Of a stretch of 31,451 nt of DNA, positions 1 through 7,986 are shown in pieces; the stretch's first letter is position 1; each line of letters starts with the position of its first letter. Made by a program: the position numbers and the translations under genes. Source of the stretch: Marinobacter sp. (GTDB taxonomy: Bacteria; Pseudomonadota; Gammaproteobacteria; Pseudomonadales; Oleiphilaceae); assembly GCA_017643965.1 (NCBI GenBank), contig JAEPMM010000002.1:1-31451 (forward strand), in the 5' to 3' direction. The notes below the pieces were generated by a model, which made no database searches, was not told the DNA's origin, and saw nothing but the letters and a program-made list of their open reading frames with translations.

Positions 1-1323
1 CCACCCCTTCTTGGGCTGCATCAAACGCTGGCTGCGAAACGCCTCCCAGCGTTCCATTTCCTCACCAATCAGGCTCCCCGGGTAATTGCGGGCCCGGTAG
101 CGAAACAGCAATTCCTGCAATCGCTCATCGTCAAAGCGAACATCCAGTTCACCCAGCGTCTCCACCGGCTGCTGAATCACCCAGTTGAGTTTTTCCCGAT
201 CGGTTTTGCTGATAAAGCCCCCGGCGTAGAGCTGCTCGTCCGGATCGCTCAGGTCACTGCCCTCGAACTCCCGGTCAAACGCCTGGGCAATCCGCGCGGG
301 CAGGTCCGTGGCCTTGCGCAACAGGGCGAGATTGGCGCGCAGCTGGTCACCGTCCAGTGCCAGTTGCTCCAGTCGTTCCGGTGACAAGGTAGACAACATG
401 TTCGCCGGTGCCAGCACCGGGCACTTGTTCAATTGCACGCCCTTCAGGGGAAACCGGCTGACGCCCTCCCCCAGTTCCGCCTGGGAAGTGAATACCCGCT
501 GACGAATCTCGTCAACACTGGCGTGGATCAGCGCGCTGGGGTCTTCCCGCAGATCGTAAACGATGACCAGGTTCTTGTTGGTCGGGTGCTCGGCCACCGG
601 AGCAACCAATGCACAGCAGCCTCTGGATGCCGGGTACTTGGCCGACACGTGGAAGACCGGCTTCAGGGTGGCGGTATCCAGCATGACGCGGGCGGAGTGC
701 TTGTCCTTGTTGTTCAACACGAAATCGAACAGTTTGGGCTGCTTTTCCTTGATCAACCTGGCCACGGCAATGGTGGCCTCCACATCCGACATGGCATCGT
801 GGGCCGCTTCATGGGCAATGCCGTTGGCAACCGTCAGTTCCTCAAGGCGAAAGCTCGGGCTGCCGTCTTCCTTGCGGGGCCACTCGATCCCCTCCGGGCG
901 CAGCGCGTAGGTCAGCCGCACCATATCAATAATGTCCCAGCGGGAATTGCCGTTCTGCCATTCCCTGGCGTAGGGATCGCGGAGATTGCGGTACAGGGTG
1001 TGGCGGGTTACTTCGTCATCGAACCGCAGGCTGTTGTAGCCCACCACGCAGGTGCCGGGCTGACTGAAAGCCTCATTGATCTGGGCAATAAACTCCGCCT
1101 CGGGGAAGCCGTCCTGAAGGGCTTTCTGGGGCGTGATACCGGTAATCAGGCAGGCTTCCGGAGAGGGCAGGTAATCGTCCGCAGGTTTGCAGTAGATCAC
1201 CAGCGGGTCTTCGATGATGTTCAGATCCGCGTCAGTCCGCACGCCGGCAAACTGCGAGGGCCGGTCATGCACCGGGTCCACGCCGAAGGTTTCATAATCG
1301 TGCCAGTAAAAAGAGCGGATCAC
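1..1323 (-). CDS. sbcB: Exodeoxyribonuclease I (3' end of gene beyond window)
   Basis: Exonuclease I degrades single-stranded DNA 3' to 5' and acts in mismatch repair and recombination. The window holds 441 codons. The E. coli enzyme is about 475 residues, so only a short C-terminal piece lies off the left edge. The reading frame starts at a GTG (1321-1323) preceded by a CAGGAG ribosome binding site about 7 bases upstream. The N-terminus carries the DEDD-family ExoI motif DYETFG (residues 9-14), followed by CKPADDYLP, LITGITPQ and GYNSLRFDDE, all nearly identical to the E. coli protein. The downstream block AHDAMSDVEATIA holds the ExoIII-motif His and Asp. No defect was seen. It is a housekeeping gene and marks the chromosomal flank of the polysaccharide locus. 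Confidence 0.95.
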   Translation of the reverse strand, partial: MIRSFYWHDYETFGVDPVHDRPSQFAGVRTDADLNIIEDPLVIYCKPADDYLPSPEACLITGITPQKALQDGFPEAEFIAQINEAFSQPGTCVVGYNSLRFDDEVTRHTLYRNLRDPYAREWQNGNSRWDIIDMVRLTYALRPEGIEWPRKEDGSPSFRLEELTVANGIAHEAAHDAMSDVEATIAVARLIKEKQPKLFDFVLNNKDKHSARVMLDTATLKPVFHVSAKYPASRGCCALVAPVAEHPTNKNLVIVYDLREDPSALIHASVDEIRQRVFTSQAELGEGVSRFPLKGVQLNKCPVLAPANMLSTLSPERLEQLALDGDQLRANLALLRKATDLPARIAQAFDREFEGSDLSDPDEQLYAGGFISKTDREKLNWVIQQPVETLGELDVRFDDERLQELLFRYRARNYPGSLIGEEMERWEAFRSQRLMQPKKGW

Positions 1324-1388
1324 CGGAAAACTCCTGCGTTGTTGTGATGAATCGGACGCAGGGTAGTGTAATGCAAATGGATAGAAAA

Positions 1389-1431
1389 GTAGGTCGGATT
1401 AGCCAAAGGCGTAATCCGACAACATACCTAC
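1389..1431. repeat. REP-like palindrome between sbcB and the secreted-protein gene
   Basis: The 9-base arms GTCGGATTA (1393-1401) and TAATCCGAC (1412-1420) are perfectly complementary. Inside them GCC (1402-1404) pairs with GGC (1408-1410) around an AAA loop, leaving one bulged G at 1411. Outer GTAGGT (1389-1394) and ACCTAC (1426-1431) are also complementary, although the first overlaps the inner arm. The core resembles the widespread GTAGGTCGGATTA...TAATCCGAC intergenic repeat of proteobacteria. It begins directly after the stop codon at 1434 and could also act as a transcript 3'-end stabiliser. Copy number cannot be judged from one window. Confidence 0.6.
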
Positions 1432-1433
1432 CG

Positions 1434-2318
1434 TCAAAACATCCCAGTACCGCGGTCGATGTAATGGGTCTGCTCCCGCGGAATACCGTTCTGAAACACC
1501 GTTTCCGCATCCAGCGTCATGGTGGTGGGCAGGTTGAGAAACACACCTTTCGCGGCCTCAATCACGTTGCCGCCCTCCGGGCTCTGCCAGCTCACACCCT
1601 CCCGCTGGAACGAGAGAAAGAAGTCGTTGGTGAATTTGGCAGGGTCGCCTTCAACGTCCGGCGCATCGCCAATGTCCAGGGTACGCAGGTAGCTCAGCGG
1701 TGCACAGTTTCCCCCACCGCTCACGCTGCAATCGGTGGCATCACCGGCGATCCCGAAATGACTGGCGCGGAAATTGGTGGCATTGGTGTTGGCATCAAAC
1801 AACGTGACCGGCGTGGTGGTGCCGTCCGCCTGTTCGATCTGCAAGCCTATGTTGCCACTGAAAGATTCCATGTCTGACGAGAAAGTGCCGCGGGCCTCGC
1901 GGAAGCCCATGCGGAAACCGGCCAGTTGGTTGTCCACCTCCGCCAGCTCAATGTACGGCTTCAGCCCCACAAACGGCACTGTGTCGCCGGCCGTATAGGT
2001 CTGGCCGTCAATGCGCTGCACGCCGTCCTCACGGGCAATGTGGCCCAGCGCCACGTCCGCTGCCTGGAAATCGGCGCCACCGTCGATGCTGCCCAGCGTC
2101 ATGCTGTCCGCATTCACACGGGTTTCCGCATCAATGGTGAGTGACATGCGGGTGAATTGATGCACACCGTCCGTCAGGTTTTCGATGGCCATGAAGCCCT
2201 GCCCCTGCACTTCGCTCATCTCCTGTTCGGAAATGGGTTCCAGCTCGGCCTGGGCAACGGGCACAATACCCAGGCAAGCCAGTGCAAGAACAGCGTGTCC
2301 GTACGCGTTCTTTGTCAT
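1434..2318 (-). CDS. Secreted or periplasmic protein of unknown function (DUF6160/FilA-like)
   Basis: A 294-residue protein with a clear Sec signal peptide: positive start (MTKNAYGH), a hydrophobic core and a likely cleavage after AQA at about residue 24. The mature N-terminus has an acidic stretch, LEPISEQEMSEVQGQGF. This resembles the 'L(S/D)DxELSxVxGQ' opening of small secreted beta-rich proteins annotated as DUF6160 or FilA-like in marine gammaproteobacteria; that assignment comes from memory, not a search. The remainder is rich in G, D, T and alternating hydrophobic residues, suggesting beta structure, with one Cys pair (ATDCSVSGGGNCAP) that may form a disulfide. ATG at 2316-2318 has only a weak ribosome site. 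No enzymatic motif was recognised. It is an independent gene, probably not part of the glycan locus. Confidence 0.75.
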   Translation of the reverse strand: MTKNAYGHAVLALACLGIVPVAQAELEPISEQEMSEVQGQGFMAIENLTDGVHQFTRMSLTIDAETRVNADSMTLGSIDGGADFQAADVALGHIAREDGVQRIDGQTYTAGDTVPFVGLKPYIELAEVDNQLAGFRMGFREARGTFSSDMESFSGNIGLQIEQADGTTTPVTLFDANTNATNFRASHFGIAGDATDCSVSGGGNCAPLSYLRTLDIGDAPDVEGDPAKFTNDFFLSFQREGVSWQSPEGGNVIEAAKGVFLNLPTTMTLDAETVFQNGIPREQTHYIDRGTGMF

Positions 2319-2495
2319 CGTTTTGCGTCTCTGAATGGTGTTTCGGCCTTAATTGTAACGTTATGTAGTCGATTGGCCGTGGAAGCACTATAGCCCAGGC
2401 GTTGAAGCCAATAGAGTGAGCGCCGTCACACGCAGAGATGACAATGCGTTAAGGAAAGGGGGAGTATGATTTGGTTCACAGATGGGAGGTGGGCT

Positions 2496-2519
2496 GCGCC
2501 CTCTCAGAAGAGAGGGCGC
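2496..2519 (-). terminator. Perfect 10-bp hairpin just after mvaT
   Basis: GCGCCCTCTC (2496-2505) and its exact complement (2510-2519) enclose an AGAA loop, starting 8 bases beyond the mvaT stop codon. The stem is very G+C rich but no U-run follows it on the minus strand. It is either an atypical terminator or an mRNA 3'-end stabiliser. Confidence 0.5.
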
Positions 2520-2527
2520 GAACGGAA

Positions 2528-2896
2528 TCAGTCCTGCTGCCAGCTCTGCACAGCTTCTTTTCCGTGCTTCTCACGCCACTCATTCAGTGTCTTGTGGTTG
2601 CCACCGCGGGTCTTGACCACTTCACCGGTGTGCGGGTTCTTGTAGGTCTTCAGGGGGCGCTTGGCACGGGTGCCAGCAGGCGCATCCGCTTTGCCGCCGG
2701 CAATGGCGGGGTCGATCGCACCAAGAATCTGCAGCACGTCTTTCGGCGACTTGTTGTATTCTTTCATCAGCGCGCGAACTTTATTCTCGAATTCCAGCTC
2801 GCTTTTCAGAGCCTGGTCCTGCTCCAGCTGCGCCAATTCTGCAGAAAGCTTTTCCATAAGCTGTTTCTTCTGGTAGTAATCGTTAATCTTTGCCAT
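2528..2896 (-). CDS. mvaT: MvaT-family H-NS-like xenogeneic silencer
   Basis: A 122-residue nucleoid protein of the MvaT/MvaU family, which binds A+T-rich, often foreign DNA and silences it. The N-terminal half (about residues 1-50) is a charged coiled coil for dimerisation (LMEKLSAELAQLEQDQALKSELEFENKVRALM), matching the ELEFE-K-RALM core of Pseudomonas MvaT. A flexible linker rich in A, G and K follows. The C-terminal DNA-binding domain contains YKNPHTGEVVKTRGGNHKTLNEW, including the RGGNHK minor-groove hook. Length is typical (about 124 residues in Pseudomonas). The start ATG follows an AAGGG ribosome site. The gene is monocistronic, bounded by its own promoter-like sequence and a hairpin. 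It sits beside a locus with an A+T-rich core, a plausible target. Confidence 0.93.
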   Translation of the reverse strand: MAKINDYYQKKQLMEKLSAELAQLEQDQALKSELEFENKVRALMKEYNKSPKDVLQILGAIDPAIAGGKADAPAGTRAKRPLKTYKNPHTGEVVKTRGGNHKTLNEWREKHGKEAVQSWQQD

Positions 2897-2937
2897 GAAT
2901 AAAAACCCTTAAGATGTATGACCAAAAGTCACCGCAA

Positions 2938-2966
2938 ATAATAGGTTAAATACGCCATCAAGGCAA
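2938..2966 (-). promoter_or_regulatory. Probable sigma70 promoter of mvaT
   Basis: On the minus strand TTGCCT (2961-2966) and TATTAT (2938-2943) are separated by exactly 17 bases and lie about 42 bases upstream of the mvaT start codon. The match to TTGACA/TATAAT is reasonable. It is sequence inference only. Confidence 0.5.
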
Positions 2967-2991
2967 AGCACTTTATTTACCGACCAGTAAT

Positions 2992-3015
2992 AAAAAACCA
3001 GCCATAGGCTGGTTT
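2992..3015 (-). terminator. Rho-independent terminator of the TviB-like gene
   Basis: A 9-bp perfect stem (AAACCAGCC at 2995-3003, GGCTGGTTT at 3007-3015) with a three-base loop is followed on the minus strand by a run of T (complement of the A-run 2992-2997). It lies 24 bases after the stop codon of the dehydrogenase gene and separates that unit from mvaT. Confidence 0.85.
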
Positions 3016-3039
3016 AAATAGTGATGATCCGAAAACAAA

Positions 3040-4305
3040 TTACAAACGTAAGTCGGCTTCGCCTAATGGCAGCACTCCTTTCAGATCAAACAGAACACCA
3101 TTATCTTTCAAAAATGCGCGGAGTTCCGTGGAAGAAAGCGACGCATACTCCCTATGGGGTACGGCCAACATAACCGCGTCATATTCACCTTTCTTCGGGT
3201 TATCCAATAAATCGATGCCGTATTCGTGGCGGGCCTCTTCGTTGTCTGCCCAGCAATCGGTGATGTCGACGGTGCAGCCGAAGTCCTGTAGTTCATTTAC
3301 TACGTCGATAACGCGGGTATTTCGTAAATCCGGGCAGTTTTCCTTGAAAGCAAAGCCCATTACCAACACACGGGCCCTGGCAATGGTGTGCCCGGCCTTG
3401 ATCATGGCCTTGACCAATTCAGAAGCTGCATAAGGCCCCATATTATCATTCACTCGGCGGCCCGCCAGGATAATTTCAGGATGGTATCCCGTGGCCTGAG
3501 CTTTGTGCGTCAGGTAATACGGATCCACACCGATACAATGCCCGCCAACCAAACCCGGCTTGAACGGCAGGAAGTTCCATTTGGTTCCAGCGGCCGCCAG
3601 CACCTCATGAGTATCAATCTTCAAACGTGAGAAGATCATTGAAAGCTCATTGATCAACGCAATATTCAAGTCCCGCTGAGTATTTTCGATTACTTTCGCG
3701 GCTTCAGCGACTTTGATCGAGCTCGCTTTATGAGTACCAGCGGTAATGATATCGGCATAGAGCGCATCCACTTCCTTAGCAATTTCCGGAGTAGACCCGG
3801 AGGTCACCTTCATAATAGTAGTGACGCGGTGCTCTTTATCACCAGGATTGATTCGCTCTGGACTATAACCCGCAAAAAAGTCCTGGTTGAACCTCAAGCC
3901 GGATACTTTCTCCAGAACAGGAACACAAACTTCCTCGGTTGCGCCCGGATAAACCGTGGATTCATAAATAACAATATCACCCGCTTTAAGCACTTTACCC
4001 ACGCTTTCGCTGGCCTTGACCAACGGAGTAAGGTCGGGCGATTTGAACTCATCGATCGGCGTTGGCACGGTGACAATATAAATCTGGCAATCACTAATGC
4101 CGTCCACTGAGTCCGTAAACGATAGCCCATGCGATGCAGCCAACTCTTCAGCTGTAACCTCACGGGTAAAATCCACGCCGTCTTTCAACTCGCCGATTCG
4201 TTTTGCATTAATATCAAACCCGACCACTTCGCGCTTTTCACCAAACGCAGCAGCCAACGGCAGGCCCACGTAACCCAGACCGACAACGGCGATCTTCTTC
4301 ATCAT
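3040..4305 (-). CDS. tviB: UDP-N-acetylhexosamine 6-dehydrogenase, TviB/WbpO type
   Basis: This is an NAD-dependent nucleotide-sugar dehydrogenase that oxidises C6 of UDP-GlcNAc or UDP-GalNAc to the uronic acid in two steps. The N-terminus has the Rossmann motif GLGYVGLPLA (residues 9-18). The middle shows TVPTPID, YESTVYPGATEE and GYSPERINPGDKEH. The catalytic cysteine is C257 in GGHCIGVDPYYLTHKAQ. GFAFKENCPDLRNTRV marks the C-terminal UDP-binding domain. At 421 residues it has the usual length. GFDIN and YSPERINPGD are typical of the TviB/WbpO/VipA subgroup rather than the WecC or Ugd subgroups. The start is the first of two ATGs, 8 bases after AGGA. It lies downstream of the beta-CASP gene with a 38-base gap, probably co-transcribed, and ends at a strong terminator. 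The exact hexosamine cannot be told from sequence. Confidence 0.88.
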   Translation of the reverse strand: MMKKIAVVGLGYVGLPLAAAFGEKREVVGFDINAKRIGELKDGVDFTREVTAEELAASHGLSFTDSVDGISDCQIYIVTVPTPIDEFKSPDLTPLVKASESVGKVLKAGDIVIYESTVYPGATEEVCVPVLEKVSGLRFNQDFFAGYSPERINPGDKEHRVTTIMKVTSGSTPEIAKEVDALYADIITAGTHKASSIKVAEAAKVIENTQRDLNIALINELSMIFSRLKIDTHEVLAAAGTKWNFLPFKPGLVGGHCIGVDPYYLTHKAQATGYHPEIILAGRRVNDNMGPYAASELVKAMIKAGHTIARARVLVMGFAFKENCPDLRNTRVIDVVNELQDFGCTVDITDCWADNEEARHEYGIDLLDNPKKGEYDAVMLAVPHREYASLSSTELRAFLKDNGVLFDLKGVLPLGEADLRL

Positions 4306-4343
4306 CTAACCAATCCTTTTAATACGAACTTTATCCGGAATAT

Positions 4344-5735
4344 TCACGGGATCATTATCCCTGTATACCCCAGACCTTGAAACCTGTTTTTCAGGGCCCG
4401 TTTGGCCCCTGTATCACCGTGCACAATTCTGATTTCCGAGGGTGAGTCAGCAATACCGCCCACAAACCTTAACAAATCCCCCTGCCCCGCATGGGCCGAG
4501 TACCCACCAACCTGATGCACCTGCGCGCGAATATCATACCGCTCACCATCCAGCTCAACCCAACCACCGCGGGGGCCGTACGTAAGGATATCCCGCCCGG
4601 GCGTGCCGGCGGCCTGGTAGCCGACGAACAACACGTCGTTGCGCGCATCCCCCAGCATCGCCTTCAGGTAGTTCACCACCCGGCCACCGGCGCACATACC
4701 GGAGCCGGCCAACACCACGCACGGGCGGTTGGTGCGGGCAAGATAGTCGACAGCCTCGAGATGGTCCCGGTGGTCATCAATAACCGTAAGCTGCTCGAAA
4801 GACAGCGGATGGCGGCCCTCTAGGACCAATTCCATAGCCTCATCATCCCAGAAAGGCTTCAACCGGTCGTATATGCGGGTAAATTCGGCGGCCAGAGGCG
4901 AGTCCACGACGATTTCGAGATCGGCCCAACTCAGCTTTCCATCTCCAATCTCCGCATCGCCAAATTCTGCGATCAGGCTTTCCATCTCATACAGCAGCTC
5001 CTGGGTGCGGCCAATACTGAACGCCGGCACCAGCACGGTGCCGCCGTCTGCCAGTGCGTGCTCTAGTACGGATTTCAGCCGGTAACGCCGGGTTTCCCGG
5101 TCTTCATGATCTTTGTCACCGTAAGTGCTTTCAATCACCAAACGGTCTGCTTTTTCGGGCGATTGCGGCTCCGGCAACAAGGGCGCATGCGGCGCTCCCA
5201 GATCCCCGCTGAATACAACACGCTCCCGGGCATCTCCATGCCGGGCATCGCATTCCACGTACGCTGAGCCCAGAATATGCCCGGCCCGTTGCAACCGGAC
5301 CCGCAGCGCGGCGTCTTCCTCATCGAACACAGAATGCCACTCACCATAGGGTACAGGAACAGTGCGGGAGCGAATCAATCCCAGCACCCTCTCAATCAGC
5401 GCCTTGTCGCGGGTAAAGCCGATTTTCAGAGCGTCTTCCAGAATTTCCGGAAGCATAATCGCCGAGGGCTCTGAACAAACAATAGGCCCCTCGAATCCAG
5501 CGGCGAGCAGATAGGGTATACGCCCTACATGGTCAATGTGAACGTGGGTAACAATCAGCGCGCGGATGTGGTCGATTGGAAACTCAACAGCCAACTTCCT
5601 GGCCGAAGCATCCTTATTCGATTCTTCGCCTTGAAAAAGACCACAATCTACCAAGACGCCCTGCCCGCTCACTGTGAGCTCGTGGCAGGAACCAGTTACA
5701 CCATTAACAGCACCATGGTGATTGATGTTGATCAT
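4344..5735 (-). CDS. Beta-CASP metallo-beta-lactamase-fold RNase-like protein (CPSF73/YSH1 family)
   Basis: A 463-residue member of the family that includes CPSF73 and bacterial/archaeal RNases with an RMMBL 'RNA specificity' domain. The Zn-binding motif is HVHIDH (residues 64-69), with further ligand candidates H153 (GHILGSAYVE), D178 (FSGDLG) and H415 (YSAHAGQGDLL). The beta-CASP insert occupies roughly residues 200-380 (PAFSIGRTQELLY, VVLAGSGMCAGGRVV). The start ATG has AAGGATG as ribosome site. Such proteins cleave RNA in the cytoplasm and nothing in the sequence ties it directly to sugar chemistry. It is immediately upstream of the TviB-like gene and divergent from the acyltransferase, so a post-transcriptional role in the locus is possible but unproven. 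G+C is like the flanks. Confidence 0.88.
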   Translation of the reverse strand: MININHHGAVNGVTGSCHELTVSGQGVLVDCGLFQGEESNKDASARKLAVEFPIDHIRALIVTHVHIDHVGRIPYLLAAGFEGPIVCSEPSAIMLPEILEDALKIGFTRDKALIERVLGLIRSRTVPVPYGEWHSVFDEEDAALRVRLQRAGHILGSAYVECDARHGDARERVVFSGDLGAPHAPLLPEPQSPEKADRLVIESTYGDKDHEDRETRRYRLKSVLEHALADGGTVLVPAFSIGRTQELLYEMESLIAEFGDAEIGDGKLSWADLEIVVDSPLAAEFTRIYDRLKPFWDDEAMELVLEGRHPLSFEQLTVIDDHRDHLEAVDYLARTNRPCVVLAGSGMCAGGRVVNYLKAMLGDARNDVLFVGYQAAGTPGRDILTYGPRGGWVELDGERYDIRAQVHQVGGYSAHAGQGDLLRFVGGIADSPSEIRIVHGDTGAKRALKNRFQGLGYTGIMIP

Positions 5736-6006
5736 TGTTACATCCTTGTATAATAAACCTTAGTTGTTTAAAAATCTGAACCTAATTACCGAGTGACTGA
5801 GTCGTAGCAAACGTTCCAAGTTTTGGGGCCTGGGAGACGGTAACGTAAATCATGAGCGAAACCCTTTGCGGAGATGATTGAAAAAAAGGGTAATCCGTGA
5901 CACTGTCGCGCGCTCAACTCTGGCTCTGATAGCTACTGATTCCAGACTGTCGTCTATTTCGAACCAATACCTCATAGCGTGTTGCATAATTACGGCGAGG
6001 ACAACC
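5736..6006. promoter_or_regulatory. Divergent intergenic region between the beta-CASP and acyltransferase genes
   Basis: These 271 bases separate two divergently read genes. TATAAT (plus strand, 5749-5754) overlaps TATTAT on the minus strand (5750-5755), so both directions could use the same A+T-rich patch, but neither has a convincing -35 box. The plus-strand transcript would carry an unusually long leader of about 240 bases to the chosen GTG at 6007. An ops-like undecamer (5836-5846) lies in that leader. A TTG-initiated in-frame extension to 5878 exists but is judged non-coding. Confidence 0.4.
5836..5846 (+). promoter_or_regulatory. Possible ops/JUMPStart-like element in the acyltransferase leader
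   Basis: GACGGTAACGT differs at two positions from the RfaH-recruiting ops core GGCGGTAGCGT. It is preceded by a G-rich stretch (GGGGCCTGGGA, 5825-5835) that recalls the GGGG before ops in JUMPStart sequences. The position, in a long leader before a surface-glycan gene, fits. The two mismatches include conserved bases, so this is tentative. Confidence 0.25.
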
Positions 6007-7986
6007 GTGACTAACATTATAAGCCCTGCAGGTGCTCCTAAATCAAAATTCCGACCTGATATTCAAGCACTGCGGGGTTTTGCGGTCTTGCTGGTTTTGT
6101 TCTACCACGCACAGCTACCGGGGCTTGATTACGCTGGTTATCTGGGCGTTGATCTTTTCTTTGTCATCTCAGGGTTCCTGATAACCGGCATTATTCGTGA
6201 CGGAATCGATGCTAACACCTTCAGTTTTCTGAACTTCTATTTCAGGCGGGCCAAGCGCCTTTTACCCGCCGCATTTGTGGTGATTGCCGCTGTTGTCGCA
6301 TGCGCCCCGCTCATATTGAGCGAGCTCGCTCTTGAAGACCTGCGGGAACAAGTTGTTGGCTCTTTACTGTTCGTCGCCAACTTTGTGATATGGGGTCAAA
6401 CCGGCTACTTTGAAGCGGCTGCTGAAACCAAGCCCTTACTTCATTTCTGGTCACTGGCTGTTGAAGAGCAGTACTACTTTGTGATGCCACTGATACTGTT
6501 CTTCGTTCGCAGGCGCGCGTGGCTTGGGGTTATTGCCGCCATTTCCGTTGCCAGCTTTGCACTAAGCCTTTATCTGGCGCCCAGGTATCCGGATGCCGCA
6601 TTCTATCTTCCTCTTACACGCATGTGGGAACTGGGCCTCGGGTCGATAGCAGCGATTGTCTCTTTGTCTGCCAGCAGCATTCGCTGGATCTCGCTCGCGC
6701 GCCTTCCGGCGCTCGTGTTGCTGATGTTCGTTCCATTCTTTCCAACAGGGTTTTCCCACCCGGGAACAGACGCTTTGCTCGTGTGCGTCGCTACTTTGAT
6801 CATTATCCTCGGCCACAATGGCGTGGCGTGGGAGACCAGCCTCCCTGTAAAAGCCATGGCCCGCATTGGTGATATCTCCTACTCACTCTATCTCGTTCAT
6901 TGGCCCGTTCTTGTATTCACGCGAGAGCTGTATCAAGGGGAACCGCCAATCAGCGCAATCTGCGTCGCGTTAGCACTTTCACTACTGCTTAGCATCGCAC
7001 TCTATCGCTTCGTTGAGGAACCGTTTCGTAAGTCCAGCCCGGCAAGTCGGCGCAGATTTGTCGGCGGTTTATCGGGTTGTGCTGCTGCGATTGCCATTTC
7101 CCCGGTCGCCGTCGCGGCGATGAGCGCGCCAGATCAAGATTTTGAGCACATCCGTCGAACAAACTACGGCGTTGCTTTTGAATGCTCACTCAAACCAAAT
7201 GCTCCTTTTACCATCCATGAGACATGCATAACGAACGATTCTCCTAGAGTTCTGGTGTGGGGCGATTCCTACGCAATGGCGTGGGCTTCTGCGCTCATGG
7301 GCCCACTGGGCGAATATGGCATGCAACAAATCACCATGGGTGCCTGTGATCCGCTGTATCTGACGACACGTTTCTCGAGATCACCCAAGAGCACCTATAA
7401 CCGTGACTACGCTCAGGCTTGTCTGGAATTTAATTCGAACGTCCTGAACTACGCCAAAGAAAGCGACCAGATTGAAATCGTGGTGATCGCCGGGCGGATG
7501 CAGTCCCCATTGAGCAAGTCCAATCTTTTGCTCACCAAAACCGAGTCCGGGGACTACGAACAGGTCGATGTGACCACTGAGCGAGTTACAAAGGCTCTCG
7601 CTGCACTAGCGACAGAACTGCACGAATCCGGAAAGAAAGTCGTGTTCATTGCGCCGCCTCCCGCGGACGGCTCGGACATAGGAGACTGCCTGGAAAGCAA
7701 GGCCCGGGAAAAGCTCAGACTGGTACCTCAATCTGACTGCACCATAAGTGTAGAGGCGAATCGAACGTATCGCGGAGCGGCACTCGATATGATGGCTGAT
7801 GCTGCAGAGCGCGCCAACGTTGAACTGCTGGATGTTTTTGACTTCCTGTGCGAGGACGGCGTCTGCAAAACCCAGATAGACGGTACCATTCTGTACCGTG
7901 ACTACAGTCACCTGACTTACGAAGGTGCGGCGCTGATCGGCGAGCGGTCGACCTTGGCGCAGGACGTGATTGAGAAATCTCGCTGA
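6007..7986 (+). CDS. OafA-type membrane O-acyltransferase with C-terminal SGNH domain
   Basis: A 659-residue inner-membrane enzyme of the acyltransferase-3/SGNH fusion family, which O-acetylates (or otherwise acylates) sugars of lipid-linked O-antigen or capsule at the periplasmic face. The N-terminal part (about residues 14-345) has about ten hydrophobic helices. It opens with RPDIQALRG and carries the conserved LFYHA histidine (about H34) and GYLGVDLFFVISGFLI. The C-terminal SGNH domain begins near residue 395, with nucleophile motif GDSYA (about 419-423) and catalytic Asp-His in DYSHLTYEGA near the end. GTG at 6007 was chosen because GAGGA lies 5 bases upstream and the family starts just before RPDIQALRG. 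An upstream in-frame TTG (5878) would add an atypical 43 residues. It is the only plus-strand gene here and converges on the 8122-9078 gene. Confidence 0.9.
   Translation: MTNIISPAGAPKSKFRPDIQALRGFAVLLVLFYHAQLPGLDYAGYLGVDLFFVISGFLITGIIRDGIDANTFSFLNFYFRRAKRLLPAAFVVIAAVVACAPLILSELALEDLREQVVGSLLFVANFVIWGQTGYFEAAAETKPLLHFWSLAVEEQYYFVMPLILFFVRRRAWLGVIAAISVASFALSLYLAPRYPDAAFYLPLTRMWELGLGSIAAIVSLSASSIRWISLARLPALVLLMFVPFFPTGFSHPGTDALLVCVATLIIILGHNGVAWETSLPVKAMARIGDISYSLYLVHWPVLVFTRELYQGEPPISAICVALALSLLLSIALYRFVEEPFRKSSPASRRRFVGGLSGCAAAIAISPVAVAAMSAPDQDFEHIRRTNYGVAFECSLKPNAPFTIHETCITNDSPRVLVWGDSYAMAWASALMGPLGEYGMQQITMGACDPLYLTTRFSRSPKSTYNRDYAQACLEFNSNVLNYAKESDQIEIVVIAGRMQSPLSKSNLLLTKTESGDYEQVDVTTERVTKALAALATELHESGKKVVFIAPPPADGSDIGDCLESKAREKLRLVPQSDCTISVEANRTYRGAALDMMADAAERANVELLDVFDFLCEDGVCKTQIDGTILYRDYSHLTYEGAALIGERSTLAQDVIEKSR

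Noticed and set aside
433..1347. Long plus-strand open frame of 304 codons
   Set aside because: It lies opposite sbcB, whose protein is clearly conserved; the plus-strand translation has no recognisable domain and results from codon bias.
5878..6006. 43-residue N-terminal extension of the acyltransferase from a TTG
   Set aside because: The GTG at 6007 has a better ribosome site and matches the family start; the extension is unlike acyltransferase-3 N-termini.
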